Below are positions 18,441 to 26,761 of a DNA stretch of 64,000 bases, piece after piece. The DNA is from Chitinophagaceae bacterium. Lineage in GTDB: Bacteria > Bacteroidota > Bacteroidia > Chitinophagales > Chitinophagaceae. The DNA is taken from assembly GCA_024508725.1 (NCBI GenBank), contig JANINS010000003.1, forward strand, positions 682,001 to 746,000, given 5' to 3'. The notes beneath the pieces were generated by a model that saw nothing but the letters and a program-made list of their open reading frames with translations, was not told the DNA's origin and did no database searches. How positions within the stretch are numbered: the first letter of the stretch is position 1; each line of letters begins with the position of its first letter. The translations under genes and the position numbers were made by a program.

Positions 18441-19532
18441 TTAAACAAAAGGAAATTTCACCACTCTTGCTTTAACAGGAGTATTCCTTATATCGATGAA
18501 TATTTCTGTATCTAATCCGGCATTTTCCAAGGTAACATAACCCAGACCGATCGCTTTATTTAGAGAAGGTGATTGTGTTCCGCTGGTTACTTTTCCAATC
18601 TCATTTCCTGCGGCGTCTTTGATGATGTAATCATGTCGTGGAATACCACGATCAATCATTTCAAATCCTACCAGCTTTCTTTTGATGCCTTCTGCTTTTT
18701 GTTTTTCCAGTATCTCTTTAGCGGTGAAGTGTGTTGCTTTGTTCAGTTTAGTGATCCAGCCTAAACCTCCTTCTAAAGGTGAAGTGGTATCATCAATATC
18801 ATTTCCATACAAACAATAACCCATCTCCAGTCTTAAAGTATCTCTTGCCGCAAGACCAATAGGCTTCAATCCCTGTGGTGTACCCACTTCAAATATCTTA
18901 TCCCAGATCTTATCGGCATTGCCATCAACATCTTCAAAATATATCTCAACTCCGCCACTTCCGGTATAACCTGTTGCACTGATCAAAACATTATCAACCC
19001 TTGCAAATGTTCCTTTCACAAAAGTGTAATACTTCAGGTTCAGGATATCTATTTCAGTTAACGGCTGAAGGATCTTTGTTGCATTAGGACCTTGTATCGC
19101 TAAAAGACAAGTCTTGTCGCTGATGTTGTGCATCTCAACATTCTTCGTATTGTGTTTGCTCACCCAGTTCCAGTCATTTTCAATGTTAGATGCATTCACC
19201 ACCAACATGTATACTTTGTTCTCTTCGATGCAGTAAACGATCAGGTCATCTACAATTCCACCGTTTTCGTTAGTAAAGCAACTGTATTGAGCCTGTCCCT
19301 GTTTTATTTTAGAAGCATCATTAGTAGTAACTCGTTGTATAAGATCTAAAGCATTCTCACCTTTCAACATGAACTCACCCATATGACTCACATCAAACAC
19401 ACCGGCATTCTTACGAACCGTTGCATGTTCATCATTGATGCCTGTATAGCTGATGGGCATGTTGTATCCTGCAAATGCGGCCATCTTTGCTCCAAGTGCG
19501 ATATGTTTTTGTGTAAAAGGTGTGTTCTTCAT
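18441..19532 (-). CDS. gcvT: Aminomethyltransferase, glycine cleavage T protein
   Basis: GcvT transfers the methylene group from the aminomethyl-lipoyl H protein to tetrahydrofolate, releasing ammonia, in the glycine cleavage system. The 363 residues from [29 protein letters not shown] cover the full GCV_T domain. Visible family blocks are [53 protein letters not shown] and [18 protein letters not shown]. The ATG at 19530-19532 is chosen over an in-frame TTG 21 bases upstream because it matches the family start. It also follows a TATTTTTG box at 19551-19558, leaving a leader of about 13 bases. No gcvH or gcvP is nearby. Confidence 0.95.
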   Translation of the reverse strand: MKNTPFTQKHIALGAKMAAFAGYNMPISYTGINDEHATVRKNAGVFDVSHMGEFMLKGENALDLIQRVTTNDASKIKQGQAQYSCFTNENGGIVDDLIVYCIEENKVYMLVVNASNIENDWNWVSKHNTKNVEMHNISDKTCLLAIQGPNATKILQPLTEIDILNLKYYTFVKGTFARVDNVLISATGYTGSGGVEIYFEDVDGNADKIWDKIFEVGTPQGLKPIGLAARDTLRLEMGYCLYGNDIDDTTSPLEGGLGWITKLNKATHFTAKEILEKQKAEGIKRKLVGFEMIDRGIPRHDYIIKDAAGNEIGKVTSGTQSPSLNKAIGLGYVTLENAGLDTEIFIDIRNTPVKARVVKFPFV

Positions 19533-19550
19533 CAACCAGAATTTAGGCAG

Positions 19551-19558
19551 CAAAAATA
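19551..19558 (-). promoter_or_regulatory. -7 box of gcvT
   Basis: TATTTTTG on the minus strand is an exact TAnnTTTG match, 18 bases upstream of the ATG. No clear -33 TTG is visible. Confidence 0.5.
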
Positions 19559-19597
19559 GGAGATTGTAGCTGCCTTTTATGAAGAACCTGAGATCAG

Positions 19598-19996
19598 CTA
19601 GTACATAAGGTCAGTAACGAGAATATTATCGTTGACTTTCACCTTAGTATTCCATCGCTTATTGCGTACAGAAATATCTACGTTACTGGAGTTACGGCTT
19701 CTGCCGGCTTTTATTTTTCCTGAGAATAGTACATTACCATTTTCATCAAGCACTTTCAACCGGTGCTTTCTTGAGCTCAGTTTTGTATATAGCAACTTGC
19801 CGTATTTACGCTCATCATTTGCTGAAGGGGTATAAGAAACATAAGGCAACACACCAATTCGTTGCTCATCAATATACAAAATGCTTTTCTTATCCGCTTC
19901 GGTAGAAGTACAGAAATAAGCATCGAATCCCTGAGAATAACGTACACAACTTTGGCCCAGCAACATAATACACATTAATACAATTGCGATCCTCAT
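19598..19996 (-). CDS. Small lipoprotein, function unknown
   Basis: The protein has 132 residues. The N-terminal hydrophobic segment ends in a lipobox (LLGQSC, Cys ~17), so it is likely a lipid-anchored envelope protein. The remainder has short beta-type segments ([40 protein letters not shown]) resembling a small PEGA-like or immunoglobulin-like fold; that is only a guess. It overlaps the stop of the upstream lipoprotein gene by four bases, so the two form an operon. Confidence 0.7.
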   Translation of the reverse strand: MRIAIVLMCIMLLGQSCVRYSQGFDAYFCTSTEADKKSILYIDEQRIGVLPYVSYTPSANDERKYGKLLYTKLSSRKHRLKVLDENGNVLFSGKIKAGRSRNSSNVDISVRNKRWNTKVKVNDNILVTDLMY

Positions 19997-20385
19997 ATCC
20001 TGGTAAGTTTAGAAGTATAGAAAATCGTTTCTGCGGTTTCGCCATTGTCGCCAATGAGGTTCACTTCAATAAGTTTATATGCCTGTACACCACTGGCGGT
20101 TTTGAGAAATGTAGCGGCACAAACTTTAGACACTTCGTTAATGTCACTGTTCTGCGAACGGTTACCTGAATATAAATAGAGCTTGATCTTAAAAGGATCT
20201 CCGGTAAGATCTTCTTTGATGAGTTCGTATTCTACTTTCTTAAAACCGGATACTCTTGCTACTTCACTAAGATCTGCAGAGATACTTTGTTTCTGACTTA
20301 CTTTGTCGGCCTGGTAATGAGTCTGATTAATGTCGCATGCTGTGAATAAGACCAACAGAAGAGAAGTGGTGATTAATCGTTTCAT
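19993..20385 (-). CDS. Small lipoprotein, function unknown
   Basis: The protein has 130 residues with a lipobox VLFTAC (Cys ~17). The mature part is acidic/basic mixed and has no motif that I know. It shares an ATGA overlap with the following lipoprotein gene; the pair probably acts together in the envelope. Its promoter must lie in the ~100 bases after the PspC gene, which also hold that gene's terminator. Confidence 0.7.
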   Translation of the reverse strand: MKRLITTSLLLVLFTACDINQTHYQADKVSQKQSISADLSEVARVSGFKKVEYELIKEDLTGDPFKIKLYLYSGNRSQNSDINEVSKVCAATFLKTASGVQAYKLIEVNLIGDNGETAETIFYTSKLTRI

Positions 20386-20423
20386 GGGAAGCAGTGTTTA
20401 GGGTTAAGGAATAATTTTAAGGG

Positions 20424-20459
20424 AAGAAACCCTCTCCTGTGAACAAGACAGGGTTTCTT
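20424..20459 (-). terminator. Terminator after the PspC gene
   Basis: AAGAAACCCT (20424-20433) pairs perfectly with AGGGTTTCTT (20450-20459) over 10 bp, with a 16-base loop. On the minus strand it is followed by CCCTTAAAATT. It separates the padR-pspC unit from the two lipoproteins. Confidence 0.65.
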
Positions 20460-20482
20460 TTAATTCCCAACTTCAACCAAGG

Positions 20483-22678
20483 TTAGCTGCCGAATCGCAT
20501 CATCATAATATCTCCGATGACGAGATGAGTGGCTGGCTTTTTATTTTTTTCTGCTGACTGAGTTGTTTTTGGTGCTACCGAAGCAGAAGGTTTGTATTTA
20601 TATGTACTATCTGCCTGCTGCAATTCTTTTTTCTTCCTGTCAAGATCTTTCTGTTGCTCTTCGATCTCCTGCTTTAATTCTTCTTTTGATTTTTGATCCG
20701 GAACATCATAACCTTCCTGCTCTCTTTTCTCAGCATTCTTATCTGCTCTTTCCAAACCTGCAGTGGTCATGATATAATCTTTATTCCAGTTCCAGATAGA
20801 ATATGTTCTCTTGTCGTAAGATGCCGATTGTGAGTACCTGCCATTATCCATATCAAGATTAAACCAATCGAACCAATCAATACTCTCATCAAATTGTATC
20901 TTCTTTCCTACTGGCACTTCTATCACGATCGCTACTCTCTGATCTCTGAACTTTGATTCTTTGCTGATGGCAAACCCTTTCTGAATACTCAACACAGTAT
21001 CGTTTTGTGTAACCTCCAGGCTTATCTTTTGCATCTTGGTCTCAGCATCAGAAAGTGAATTACCTCTTGATATCTTGATCATATATGCATGATAAGCCGA
21101 ATCATCACTTCTTGCAACCAGTACAGACACATGCTTCAGTAACATTGAATCTTCATCTCTCGTCATCATGAACTCATCATTATCAGTATTATGATCGTCG
21201 AACACTCGATAAGGATAGTACTTGCCTTTTGTTTCTCCCAGCTTCACCAGCATCGTTGGTTTGGAAGGTTGAGTTAAATTAATGGTGTATTTTTCACTCA
21301 CCTGTCTTTCGAAATTCTTTACAATACTTGTAACCAACAGGATCATGAATACCCAACCAATAGCCCATAATCCACCGAAGATCCAACCCAGGTAATGACG
21401 ACCAGAACGAACTTTCATCAATCTCCTGATCACCCATACAAACAATCCTAAAACTGGTATGAAGATGAAGAGGATGATGGTAGGCCATATAAGTGAATGT
21501 TGCAGATCTCCTTCTAATAAATAATCTTTTAATGGAACGAAATCAAATCCTTTGATCGAACCGAAAATGATAGCCATCAATAAAGCGAAAGCAATAATTC
21601 CGGCAACGAAAAGTAATAAGCCTTTGATTAGTACACCCAACACCTGGAATATCCTGCTGCTGCCTCCCTTTTTACTTACCGAACTAAACTCTGCTCCTAC
21701 TCTTGCACCTTGCTGACCAACCGTTTCACCAAATTCCTTTCCCCATTGACCAGCTTTTTCACCTACATCTTTACCCCATTTTTCTGCCCTGGCACCAAAG
21801 CCTTTCAGATCTTCCTGGATGGTATTCTTGATCGTATTAAGATCCACCTTCTCACCTTTCATCTCCAGCTTTTCAGAAGCACTTTTGGCTTCCGGAATTA
21901 CTGCCCACAACACGATGTAAACGATAAACAGTGTACCGCCGAATGAACCAAATACTACTGAAGGGAATGGATCAAAATGCCAGAAAGCATTTCTTAATAT
22001 CGAAGTAAAAATTCCTATTACCAGCGGGAAAGCAAAGATCAATCTTGGCAACCACACAGGCATATTGAAGTAAGCTGATAAACCACTTGCCACACCACCA
22101 ATCACTTTGTCTTCAGGATTACGAAACAATCTTTTCCGTATCACATTCCTTTCTAAAGAACGGCTTGGGAGTATGATCCACATTAATATATATAAGAGTA
22201 TGCCTGCTCCAAATCCACCAAAAGTGATGATCGCAAAAAGTATTCTTACTAAAGAAGAATCGATCCTCAGGTAGTTAGCCAATCCACCACATACACCACC
22301 CAACATCTTATCGGCTTCATCACGGTATAATCTTCCTCTTGGTGCATCGGTAGTTTCATAAGCCGTATTTGCTTCAGTACCTTCACCACTCAGTTGAGAT
22401 TTTACATTCGATTCTTCCGCTTCGAATTCTTCCGGACGACCCATACTTGCGATGATCGTATTCACATCATCATCAGTAATACAGGTGCTGCCTTTCTTCA
22501 GGGTTTCAGTAAATAGTTCGGCAATACGATCTTCTATATCGTTAATGATCTCATCTCTTCCTTCTTCTTTTGCGAAGAACCTGCGAAGGCTCTCAACATA
22601 CTGTTTCAGTATGTCGTAGGCTGTTTCCTCGATGGGAACCACCCTGCCATGGAAGTTTATGTTTATTACCTTTTTCAT
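20483..22678 (-). CDS. PspC domain envelope-stress membrane protein
   Basis: A 731-residue inner-membrane protein. An N-terminal cytoplasmic region (~1-100) has the pattern seen in Bacteroidota PspC proteins (ISFHGRVVPIEE-like start, DIEDRIAELF, GRPEEFE). Two PspC domains follow (~113-172, LYRDEADKMLGGVCGGLANYL; ~183-265, RLFRNPEDKVIGGVASGLSAYF). Further membrane helices lie near 345-375, 395-420 and 430-460, then an extracytoplasmic region and a charged coiled-coil stretch (KEELKQEIEEQQKDLDRKKK). PspC takes part in the phage-shock envelope-stress response in other bacteria. The gene lies 11 bases after padR, an arrangement common for PadR-PspC pairs. Confidence 0.88.
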   Translation of the reverse strand: MKKVININFHGRVVPIEETAYDILKQYVESLRRFFAKEEGRDEIINDIEDRIAELFTETLKKGSTCITDDDVNTIIASMGRPEEFEAEESNVKSQLSGEGTEANTAYETTDAPRGRLYRDEADKMLGGVCGGLANYLRIDSSLVRILFAIITFGGFGAGILLYILMWIILPSRSLERNVIRKRLFRNPEDKVIGGVASGLSAYFNMPVWLPRLIFAFPLVIGIFTSILRNAFWHFDPFPSVVFGSFGGTLFIVYIVLWAVIPEAKSASEKLEMKGEKVDLNTIKNTIQEDLKGFGARAEKWGKDVGEKAGQWGKEFGETVGQQGARVGAEFSSVSKKGGSSRIFQVLGVLIKGLLLFVAGIIAFALLMAIIFGSIKGFDFVPLKDYLLEGDLQHSLIWPTIILFIFIPVLGLFVWVIRRLMKVRSGRHYLGWIFGGLWAIGWVFMILLVTSIVKNFERQVSEKYTINLTQPSKPTMLVKLGETKGKYYPYRVFDDHNTDNDEFMMTRDEDSMLLKHVSVLVARSDDSAYHAYMIKISRGNSLSDAETKMQKISLEVTQNDTVLSIQKGFAISKESKFRDQRVAIVIEVPVGKKIQFDESIDWFDWFNLDMDNGRYSQSASYDKRTYSIWNWNKDYIMTTAGLERADKNAEKREQEGYDVPDQKSKEELKQEIEEQQKDLDRKKKELQQADSTYKYKPSASVAPKTTQSAEKNKKPATHLVIGDIMMMRFGS

Positions 22679-22689
22679 CGTAGATCAGT

Positions 22690-23046
22690 TTATTGGTTTA
22701 AGTTGGGGTTGGTGTTTTCTGCAGGTTGTGTAAGTGCATGCACCGCATCGGCAAGTTCTTTCCAGGTTTTTTCAAGTTCCCCGTAGAACTGGTGACCTAT
22801 ATCGGTCATCATAAAATATTTCCGTGGCGGTCCGCTATTGCTTTCTACCCATCTGTAGGTAAGTAAGCCTGCATTCTTTAATCTTGTTAGCAACGGGTAC
22901 AGGGTGCCTTCCAGTATATGGAGGTTGGCAGCTTTCATTCTTTCAACAATATCAGAAGGATACACTTCTCCCTGCTGAATGATTGAGAGGATGCAAAACT
23001 CCAATACCCCTTTCCGCATCTGGCTTTGTGTGTTTTGAATATCCAT
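22690..23046 (-). CDS. PadR family transcriptional regulator
   Basis: A winged-helix repressor of 118 residues. The PadR domain runs from MRKGVLEFCILSIIQQGEVYPSDIVERM through HILEGTLYPLLTRLKNAGLLTYRW, with the wing ESNSGPPRKYFMMTDIGHQF. A short C-terminal helix for dimer contact follows. It is translated just upstream of the PspC gene. A perfect inverted repeat of PadR-operator type at 23535-23553 overlaps the promoter region of this transcription unit, which suggests autoregulation; the ligand or signal is unknown. Confidence 0.9.
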   Translation of the reverse strand: MDIQNTQSQMRKGVLEFCILSIIQQGEVYPSDIVERMKAANLHILEGTLYPLLTRLKNAGLLTYRWVESNSGPPRKYFMMTDIGHQFYGELEKTWKELADAVHALTQPAENTNPNLNQ

Positions 23047-23105
23047 AACCTGGAGTTTTTGTTTGTTGTTATTTGTTTTTTAGGGTCAGGGTTCTGCTCT
23101 TTGGT

Positions 23106-23145
23106 CATCGTCTCTTGCGTCGCACTCTTCAGGTTTCTGAACTTT
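23106..23145 (+). repeat. Dispersed repeat family A, copy 5
   Basis: CTCTTGCGTCGCACTCTTC is flanked by GGTCATCG on the left and GTTTCTGAAC on the right, as in other copies. It lies between the 63-residue gene and padR. Confidence 0.7.
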
Positions 23146-23171
23146 GTGGAGCTGAGGCGAATTCAAAAATC

Positions 23172-23262
23172 AAAAGTCAAAATTCAAAAGCTGTGGTTCA
23201 GGGTTTGGTCTTTTAGGCTCAGGGTATCGTTTTTCACTTCTGCCTTTTGACTTGTGACTTAA
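23172..23262. repeat. Dispersed repeat family C, inverted pair
   Basis: AAAAGTCAAAATTCAAAAG at 23172-23190 is identical to the left arm at 43297-43315. Its imperfect inverse CTTTTGACTTGTGACTT lies at 23244-23260, so the loop is about 53 bases. Confidence 0.6.
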
Positions 23263-23450
23263 TAGAACATCACTCTTCTCTGAACTCTCGTTCTTCTGCT
23301 GTTCTGAATTCTCCAGAGGTCAGCAGCACTGAATACGGTTTTATTATTATTAACCTGTACTTCTGTAGCAACGGTTTCTTTTACTTCTTTCACCAATTGA
23401 GTCATTTGGTTGTTACTGATGGTGGCGAAGAGGTTGTTGTTGGTTCTCAT
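23259..23450 (-). CDS. Small conserved-type protein with C-terminal FSAADLWRIQ motif
   Basis: A 63-residue protein without signal peptide. It ends in an aromatic and arginine-rich tail: FSAADLWRIQNSRRTRVQRR. Short Chitinophagaceae proteins with a similar F(S/T)AADLWxIQ...RR tail are, to my recollection, common, but I cannot confirm that here. It is the first gene after a probable promoter (23514-23544) with a PadR-type operator. It is thus probably co-regulated with padR and pspC, although ~210 bases with two repeats separate it from padR. The function is unknown. Confidence 0.6.
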   Translation of the reverse strand: MRTNNNLFATISNNQMTQLVKEVKETVATEVQVNNNKTVFSAADLWRIQNSRRTRVQRRVMFY

Positions 23451-23513
23451 AAAAAAGTATTTTGAAATTTTTTAATCTGGTTTTGTTTTCCGGGTTTATT
23501 CCCTTTGACAACA

Positions 23514-23544
23514 CAAAGATGGGGAGAATTTTGGTACTATGCAA
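23514..23544 (-). promoter_or_regulatory. Probable promoter of the padR-pspC unit
   Basis: On the minus strand TTG (23542-23544), 20 bases, then CATCTTTG (23514-23521), one mismatch from TAnnTTTG. The -33 element lies inside the inverted repeat at 23535-23553. Confidence 0.5.
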
Positions 23545-23553
23545 CACATAGTA
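23535..23553. promoter_or_regulatory. Probable PadR operator, perfect inverted repeat
   Basis: TACTATG-CAACA-CATAGTA: 7-bp arms, 5-bp spacer, no mismatch. PadR proteins bind inverted repeats of this size, often with ATAC/GTAT-like ends. Its position over the -33 region fits repression. Confidence 0.55.
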
Positions 23554-23621
23554 GCATGTTTTTTTAGGTAATCTGTAGAGACTAGATGTGTATGCTAGCT
23601 TAAATAATTGATTTGCAATGC

Positions 23622-23640
23622 TATATTGTAATACATAGTA
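23622..23640. promoter_or_regulatory. Second, weaker PadR-type operator
   Basis: TATATTG-TAATA-CATAGTA has the same right arm and the same 5-bp spacer as the operator at 23535-23553; five of seven left-arm positions match. The centre lies 87 bp upstream of the first site. Confidence 0.4.
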
Positions 23641-24009
23641 CCTGCAAATGTGATGAACGGTAATATACAAGGATGAATGTAGATTGTTCAAAAGGGTAAT
23701 CTCGCTTTGACAGTTAATGCCTTTCGGATTATCCAATGTTGCCTTTTAGAATGAAAATGTATTCCTACAGTATAGCTCCAATGTGACAAATAAAAGCGGA
23801 AGGAGAACCTTCCGCCGGATAGTTTCAGGACCAAGGATGAGAAATTGTACTTATTTAGTAGAAGTACGCTACTTAATTCGCTACTGTAAACGTGCAAATG
23901 ATCTCAATAGTTCAAAGCGGCTTTAGATAAAACCGATTTGAGCAGCTGAATAACTCTTTGGGTTAATAATGCTTCGCTAACAACCAAGAGATAAAATTTC
24001 TTTTAGCTC
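23641..24009. other. Non-coding stretch downstream of the aminotransferase
   Basis: I see no convincing gene. It holds the strong minus-strand hairpin at 23796-23815 and a second small hairpin (GTACTT...AAGTAC near 23847-23867). It may be a long 3' untranslated region of the aminotransferase mRNA or contain a small RNA. Confidence 0.4.
23789..23815 (-). terminator. Strong minus-strand intrinsic terminator
   Basis: On the minus strand GCGGAAGG-TTCT-CCTTCCGC is followed by TTTTATTTG. The stem is a perfect 8 bp, GC-rich, with a 4-base loop. It lies ~195 bases after the aminotransferase stop. Confidence 0.8.
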
Positions 24010-24015
24010 TTAGCT
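24000..24015 (-). repeat. Dispersed repeat family B, partial copy
   Basis: On the minus strand AGCTAAGAGCTAAAAG matches the first 16 bases of the copy at 58142 with one difference. Its TAA is the stop codon of the aminotransferase. Confidence 0.5.
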
Positions 24016-25158
24016 AAACCCTTTTAGTTTCTCTACAGCCTTTTCCAATGTCTCTTCTTTCTTGGCAAAGCAGAAACGAAGCACCCGATCATCTTTTCCA
24101 TTTTTATAGAATGCAGAAACAGGGATCGTTACAATACCATACTCTTTTATCAATCGTAAAGCAAAGTCTTTATCCGCTTCTTCAGAAAGATGTGCATAGC
24201 TATAGCATTGGAAATAACTTCCATGGCTGGTCATTGCTTTAAAAGGTGTTGCTTTCATCAGCTCTGCGAAATAATCTCTCTTAGCCTGATAGAATTTAGG
24301 TAGCGATAGATAAGCTTCCTCTTTTGTGATGTAGTCTGCAATTCCAACCTGCAACGGTGTGTTACACGTAAAGCAATTGAACTGGTGCACTTTCCTGAAC
24401 TCTTTCATCAATTCTGCTGATGAGATGCAGTAGCCTAGTTTCCATCCGGTGCAGTGATATGTTTTACCGAACGAGAAACAAACGAAACTTCTTTCCAACA
24501 GATCAGGATAACGAAGAATGCTTTGATGCGGTATATCATCGAAGATCAGGTGTTCATACACCTCATCGCTAAGGATCATAATATTTGTTCCGGCAGTGAT
24601 AGCTTGCAGTTGTTGCATATCAACGTCACTTAAAACAGCACCTGTTGGGTTTTGTGGGGAGTTGATCATGATCATCCTTGTCTTCGAAGTGATCTTCTGT
24701 TTCACTTCTTCCCATGGAATGGAATAATCAGGATACTGCAGATTGATGAGTACGGGAATTGCTCCGTTGATCTCGATGTTTGGTATATAGCTGTCGTAAC
24801 AAGGCTCAAACACGATCACCTCATCTCCTGGTTGCAGAGCTGCAGTTAAAGCAGTGTATATCGCATATGTTCCACCGGGTGTAATGGTGATCTGCATGTC
24901 AGGATCAATGGATGTGTTATACAGTTTCTCAATTTTCTCAGCCAGTCGTTTACGCAACAACGGCAATCCGTTCATGTGAGTGTATTGGTTATTGCCATTC
25001 TTCATGGCTTGATTCACCAGATCAGTTAACGTTTCACTCATGGGAAAATCCGGAAAGCCCTGTCCAAGATTTACAGCATTATACTCAACAGCGAGTTGAC
25101 TCATTATAGTAAAGATGGTAGTACCAACATTGGGGAGTTTTGATTGCAACTGTATCAC
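24010..25158 (-). CDS. Methionine-type PLP aminotransferase
   Basis: A fold-type I aminotransferase of 382 residues, closest in pattern to YbdL/methionine aminotransferases, which transaminate methionine and aromatic amino acids. Visible features: NLGQGFPDFP near the start, ITPGGTYAIYTAL, NSPQNPTGAV (NPTG 170-173), SDEVYEHLIFD and the PLP lysine K232 in SFGKTYHCTGWKLGY. The most consistent start is a GTG at 25156-25158, which gives the family N-terminus IQLQSKLPNVGTTIF. A TATCTTTG box lies 17 bases upstream, leaving a short leader. It is a single-gene unit. Confidence 0.88.
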   Translation of the reverse strand: MIQLQSKLPNVGTTIFTIMSQLAVEYNAVNLGQGFPDFPMSETLTDLVNQAMKNGNNQYTHMNGLPLLRKRLAEKIEKLYNTSIDPDMQITITPGGTYAIYTALTAALQPGDEVIVFEPCYDSYIPNIEINGAIPVLINLQYPDYSIPWEEVKQKITSKTRMIMINSPQNPTGAVLSDVDMQQLQAITAGTNIMILSDEVYEHLIFDDIPHQSILRYPDLLERSFVCFSFGKTYHCTGWKLGYCISSAELMKEFRKVHQFNCFTCNTPLQVGIADYITKEEAYLSLPKFYQAKRDYFAELMKATPFKAMTSHGSYFQCYSYAHLSEEADKDFALRLIKEYGIVTIPVSAFYKNGKDDRVLRFCFAKKEETLEKAVEKLKGFS

Positions 25159-25174
25159 ACAAAAAATTTAGCAG

Positions 25175-25182
25175 CAAAGATA
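25175..25182 (-). promoter_or_regulatory. -7 box of the aminotransferase gene
   Basis: TATCTTTG on the minus strand is an exact TAnnTTTG match. It lies 17 bases before the GTG start; no good -33 is seen. Confidence 0.5.
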
Positions 25183-25262
25183 GCAGTGCAGTGGATGTTT
25201 TTAAGAGGGCTTAGGTTAGCAGGATTGGGGGAAATGGGGGTGTTTATTAAGACCTGTAATCG

Positions 25263-25346
25263 TTAGCGTACAGCGGCATAGAACAGCACAGCGGTAATCA
25301 GGATAAAAAGGAGCTTTTCTACGTTTGAAACAACCATTGGTTTCAT
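25263..25346 (-). CDS. Possible 27-residue hydrophobic peptide
   Basis: An ATG at 25344-25346 opens a 27-codon frame ending in TAA at 25263-25265. After a polar start (MKPMVVSNVEK) a single hydrophobic helix follows (LLFILITAVLFYAAV) and the frame ends in Arg. An exact TACATTTG box lies at 25364-25371 on the same strand, 17 bases upstream of the ATG. The layout is that of a small membrane peptide gene, but the length alone makes it uncertain. The function is unknown. Confidence 0.4.
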   Translation of the reverse strand: MKPMVVSNVEKLLFILITAVLFYAAVR

Positions 25347-25363
25347 TGCTTTCGATTACAATA

Positions 25364-25371
25364 CAAATGTA
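25364..25371 (-). promoter_or_regulatory. -7 box before the 27-residue reading frame
   Basis: TACATTTG on the minus strand is an exact TAnnTTTG match; the -33 element is weak. Confidence 0.4.
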
Positions 25372-25438
25372 GAACTGTACTGCAACTTTGTGCTTAAAGC
25401 CAGATTGAAGTTGAATTAAAAGGTGCTGAAACTAAAAC

Positions 25439-26734
25439 CTATAGCGGCAGTTGATTACTCAGCCTTTTGAGTTCGATCTCTGCAATCTTCGCTGTGTATG
25501 CCAGGTTCACCAAACGAAATCCTGCTTCTTCCAGGCTTCGTTGTGCTTCTCTCACTTCTATGATCGTTGCCACATTTAAATTGAAACGTTGTAAAGTGAG
25601 ATCAACCAATCGCTTTGAAAGATCATAGTTAGATCTTGCCTGTTCCAATTGTTGTAAGGTGATGCGATACGCTTCGAAAGAATTACGGGCTGATGTTGTA
25701 AGATTAACGATCGTATTATCCCTTGATAGTTCTGCGATCCTGGTATTGATCTCCGCAACCCTTACTTGCCTTTTTGTTGCACCACCATTAAAGATCGGCA
25801 CCTGAATATTCAACCCGATGAAAGGTCCGTAACTCTGGTTGAGCAATGTTAATCCTGCAGCATTCTGGTTACGACTAAAATTATAACCACCATTCACTCT
25901 TACTGCCGGGTATCGCAATGCAGCAGTTTCTCTTTCAACTTGTTCGTTTACCTTTATCTGTTGCTGTGCAGCGATCACTTCAGGATTTTCCTGAATAGCC
26001 TGGAAGATAGGATCGATTGTAAGAGAATTATCTACCTGTATACTGTCAACAATTCTAAATGCAGAATCAGGAGAGTTCATGAGGTTCATTAAACTGATCT
26101 TCGATTGATTCAACACCAGTTGCTGCTGCGTAATATTTTGCTGAATAGTATTTACATCAATCTGTGCCTGGAAAATATCGGCATTGTTTGCAAGACCTAC
26201 ATCTTTCCGCACCTGGAATATCTCTAATCTTTTTTGTGCCAACGAAAGTGAATAGCTTAGTGTATTGAGATAATCTTCCTGGCGAACAACGTCGTAATAA
26301 TTCACCATTACATTGGCCACTACATTCTGGATCTGAGCTGCCAGTTGAGCATCGCTAAGCTTCTGCAATTCTTCCAAACGCTTCTTTGTTGCGACAACTC
26401 TCCAGCCATTAAACACCAGCATACTTGCTGTTATACCTATTTGCAAATTGTTTGATGCTGCACTATTCCTGTTGATCTCTTGTCCGCTGTTTAATTTCTG
26501 ATTTACCGCAGTGATCTGCTCCTGGTCATTCAATGTTCCGGTAACAGTTGGCAAACCACCGGCAATACTGATATGATTATTCACCTGTGCTGCTTCAACA
26601 TCAGCCCTTGCAATAGATATATCCAGGTTATTGCGAAGTGCAGAGTCAATGGCTTGTCGCAAAGTGAGTATACGTTGTGAATAGCTTTCTGCAGCTACGA
26701 AAAAAAACAATATTGCTATGAAAAACTTCTTCAT
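25439..26734 (-). CDS. TolC family outer-membrane efflux protein
   Basis: The outer-membrane channel of a tripartite exporter. The protein has 431 residues, with a signal peptide to ~19 (AESYSQR) and two outer membrane efflux (OEP) repeats rich in long alpha-helical, Gln/Asn-rich stretches. The first repeat starts with LTLRQAIDSALRNNLDISIARADVEAAQ. The second contains GPFIGLNIQVPIFNGGATKRQVRVAEIN. It is the last gene of the adaptor-RND-TolC operon, 27 bases after the RND gene. Confidence 0.92.
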   Translation of the reverse strand: MKKFFIAILFFFVAAESYSQRILTLRQAIDSALRNNLDISIARADVEAAQVNNHISIAGGLPTVTGTLNDQEQITAVNQKLNSGQEINRNSAASNNLQIGITASMLVFNGWRVVATKKRLEELQKLSDAQLAAQIQNVVANVMVNYYDVVRQEDYLNTLSYSLSLAQKRLEIFQVRKDVGLANNADIFQAQIDVNTIQQNITQQQLVLNQSKISLMNLMNSPDSAFRIVDSIQVDNSLTIDPIFQAIQENPEVIAAQQQIKVNEQVERETAALRYPAVRVNGGYNFSRNQNAAGLTLLNQSYGPFIGLNIQVPIFNGGATKRQVRVAEINTRIAELSRDNTIVNLTTSARNSFEAYRITLQQLEQARSNYDLSKRLVDLTLQRFNLNVATIIEVREAQRSLEEAGFRLVNLAYTAKIAEIELKRLSNQLPL

Positions 26735-26761
26735 TATTACATTATCAAATTATCACTACAC

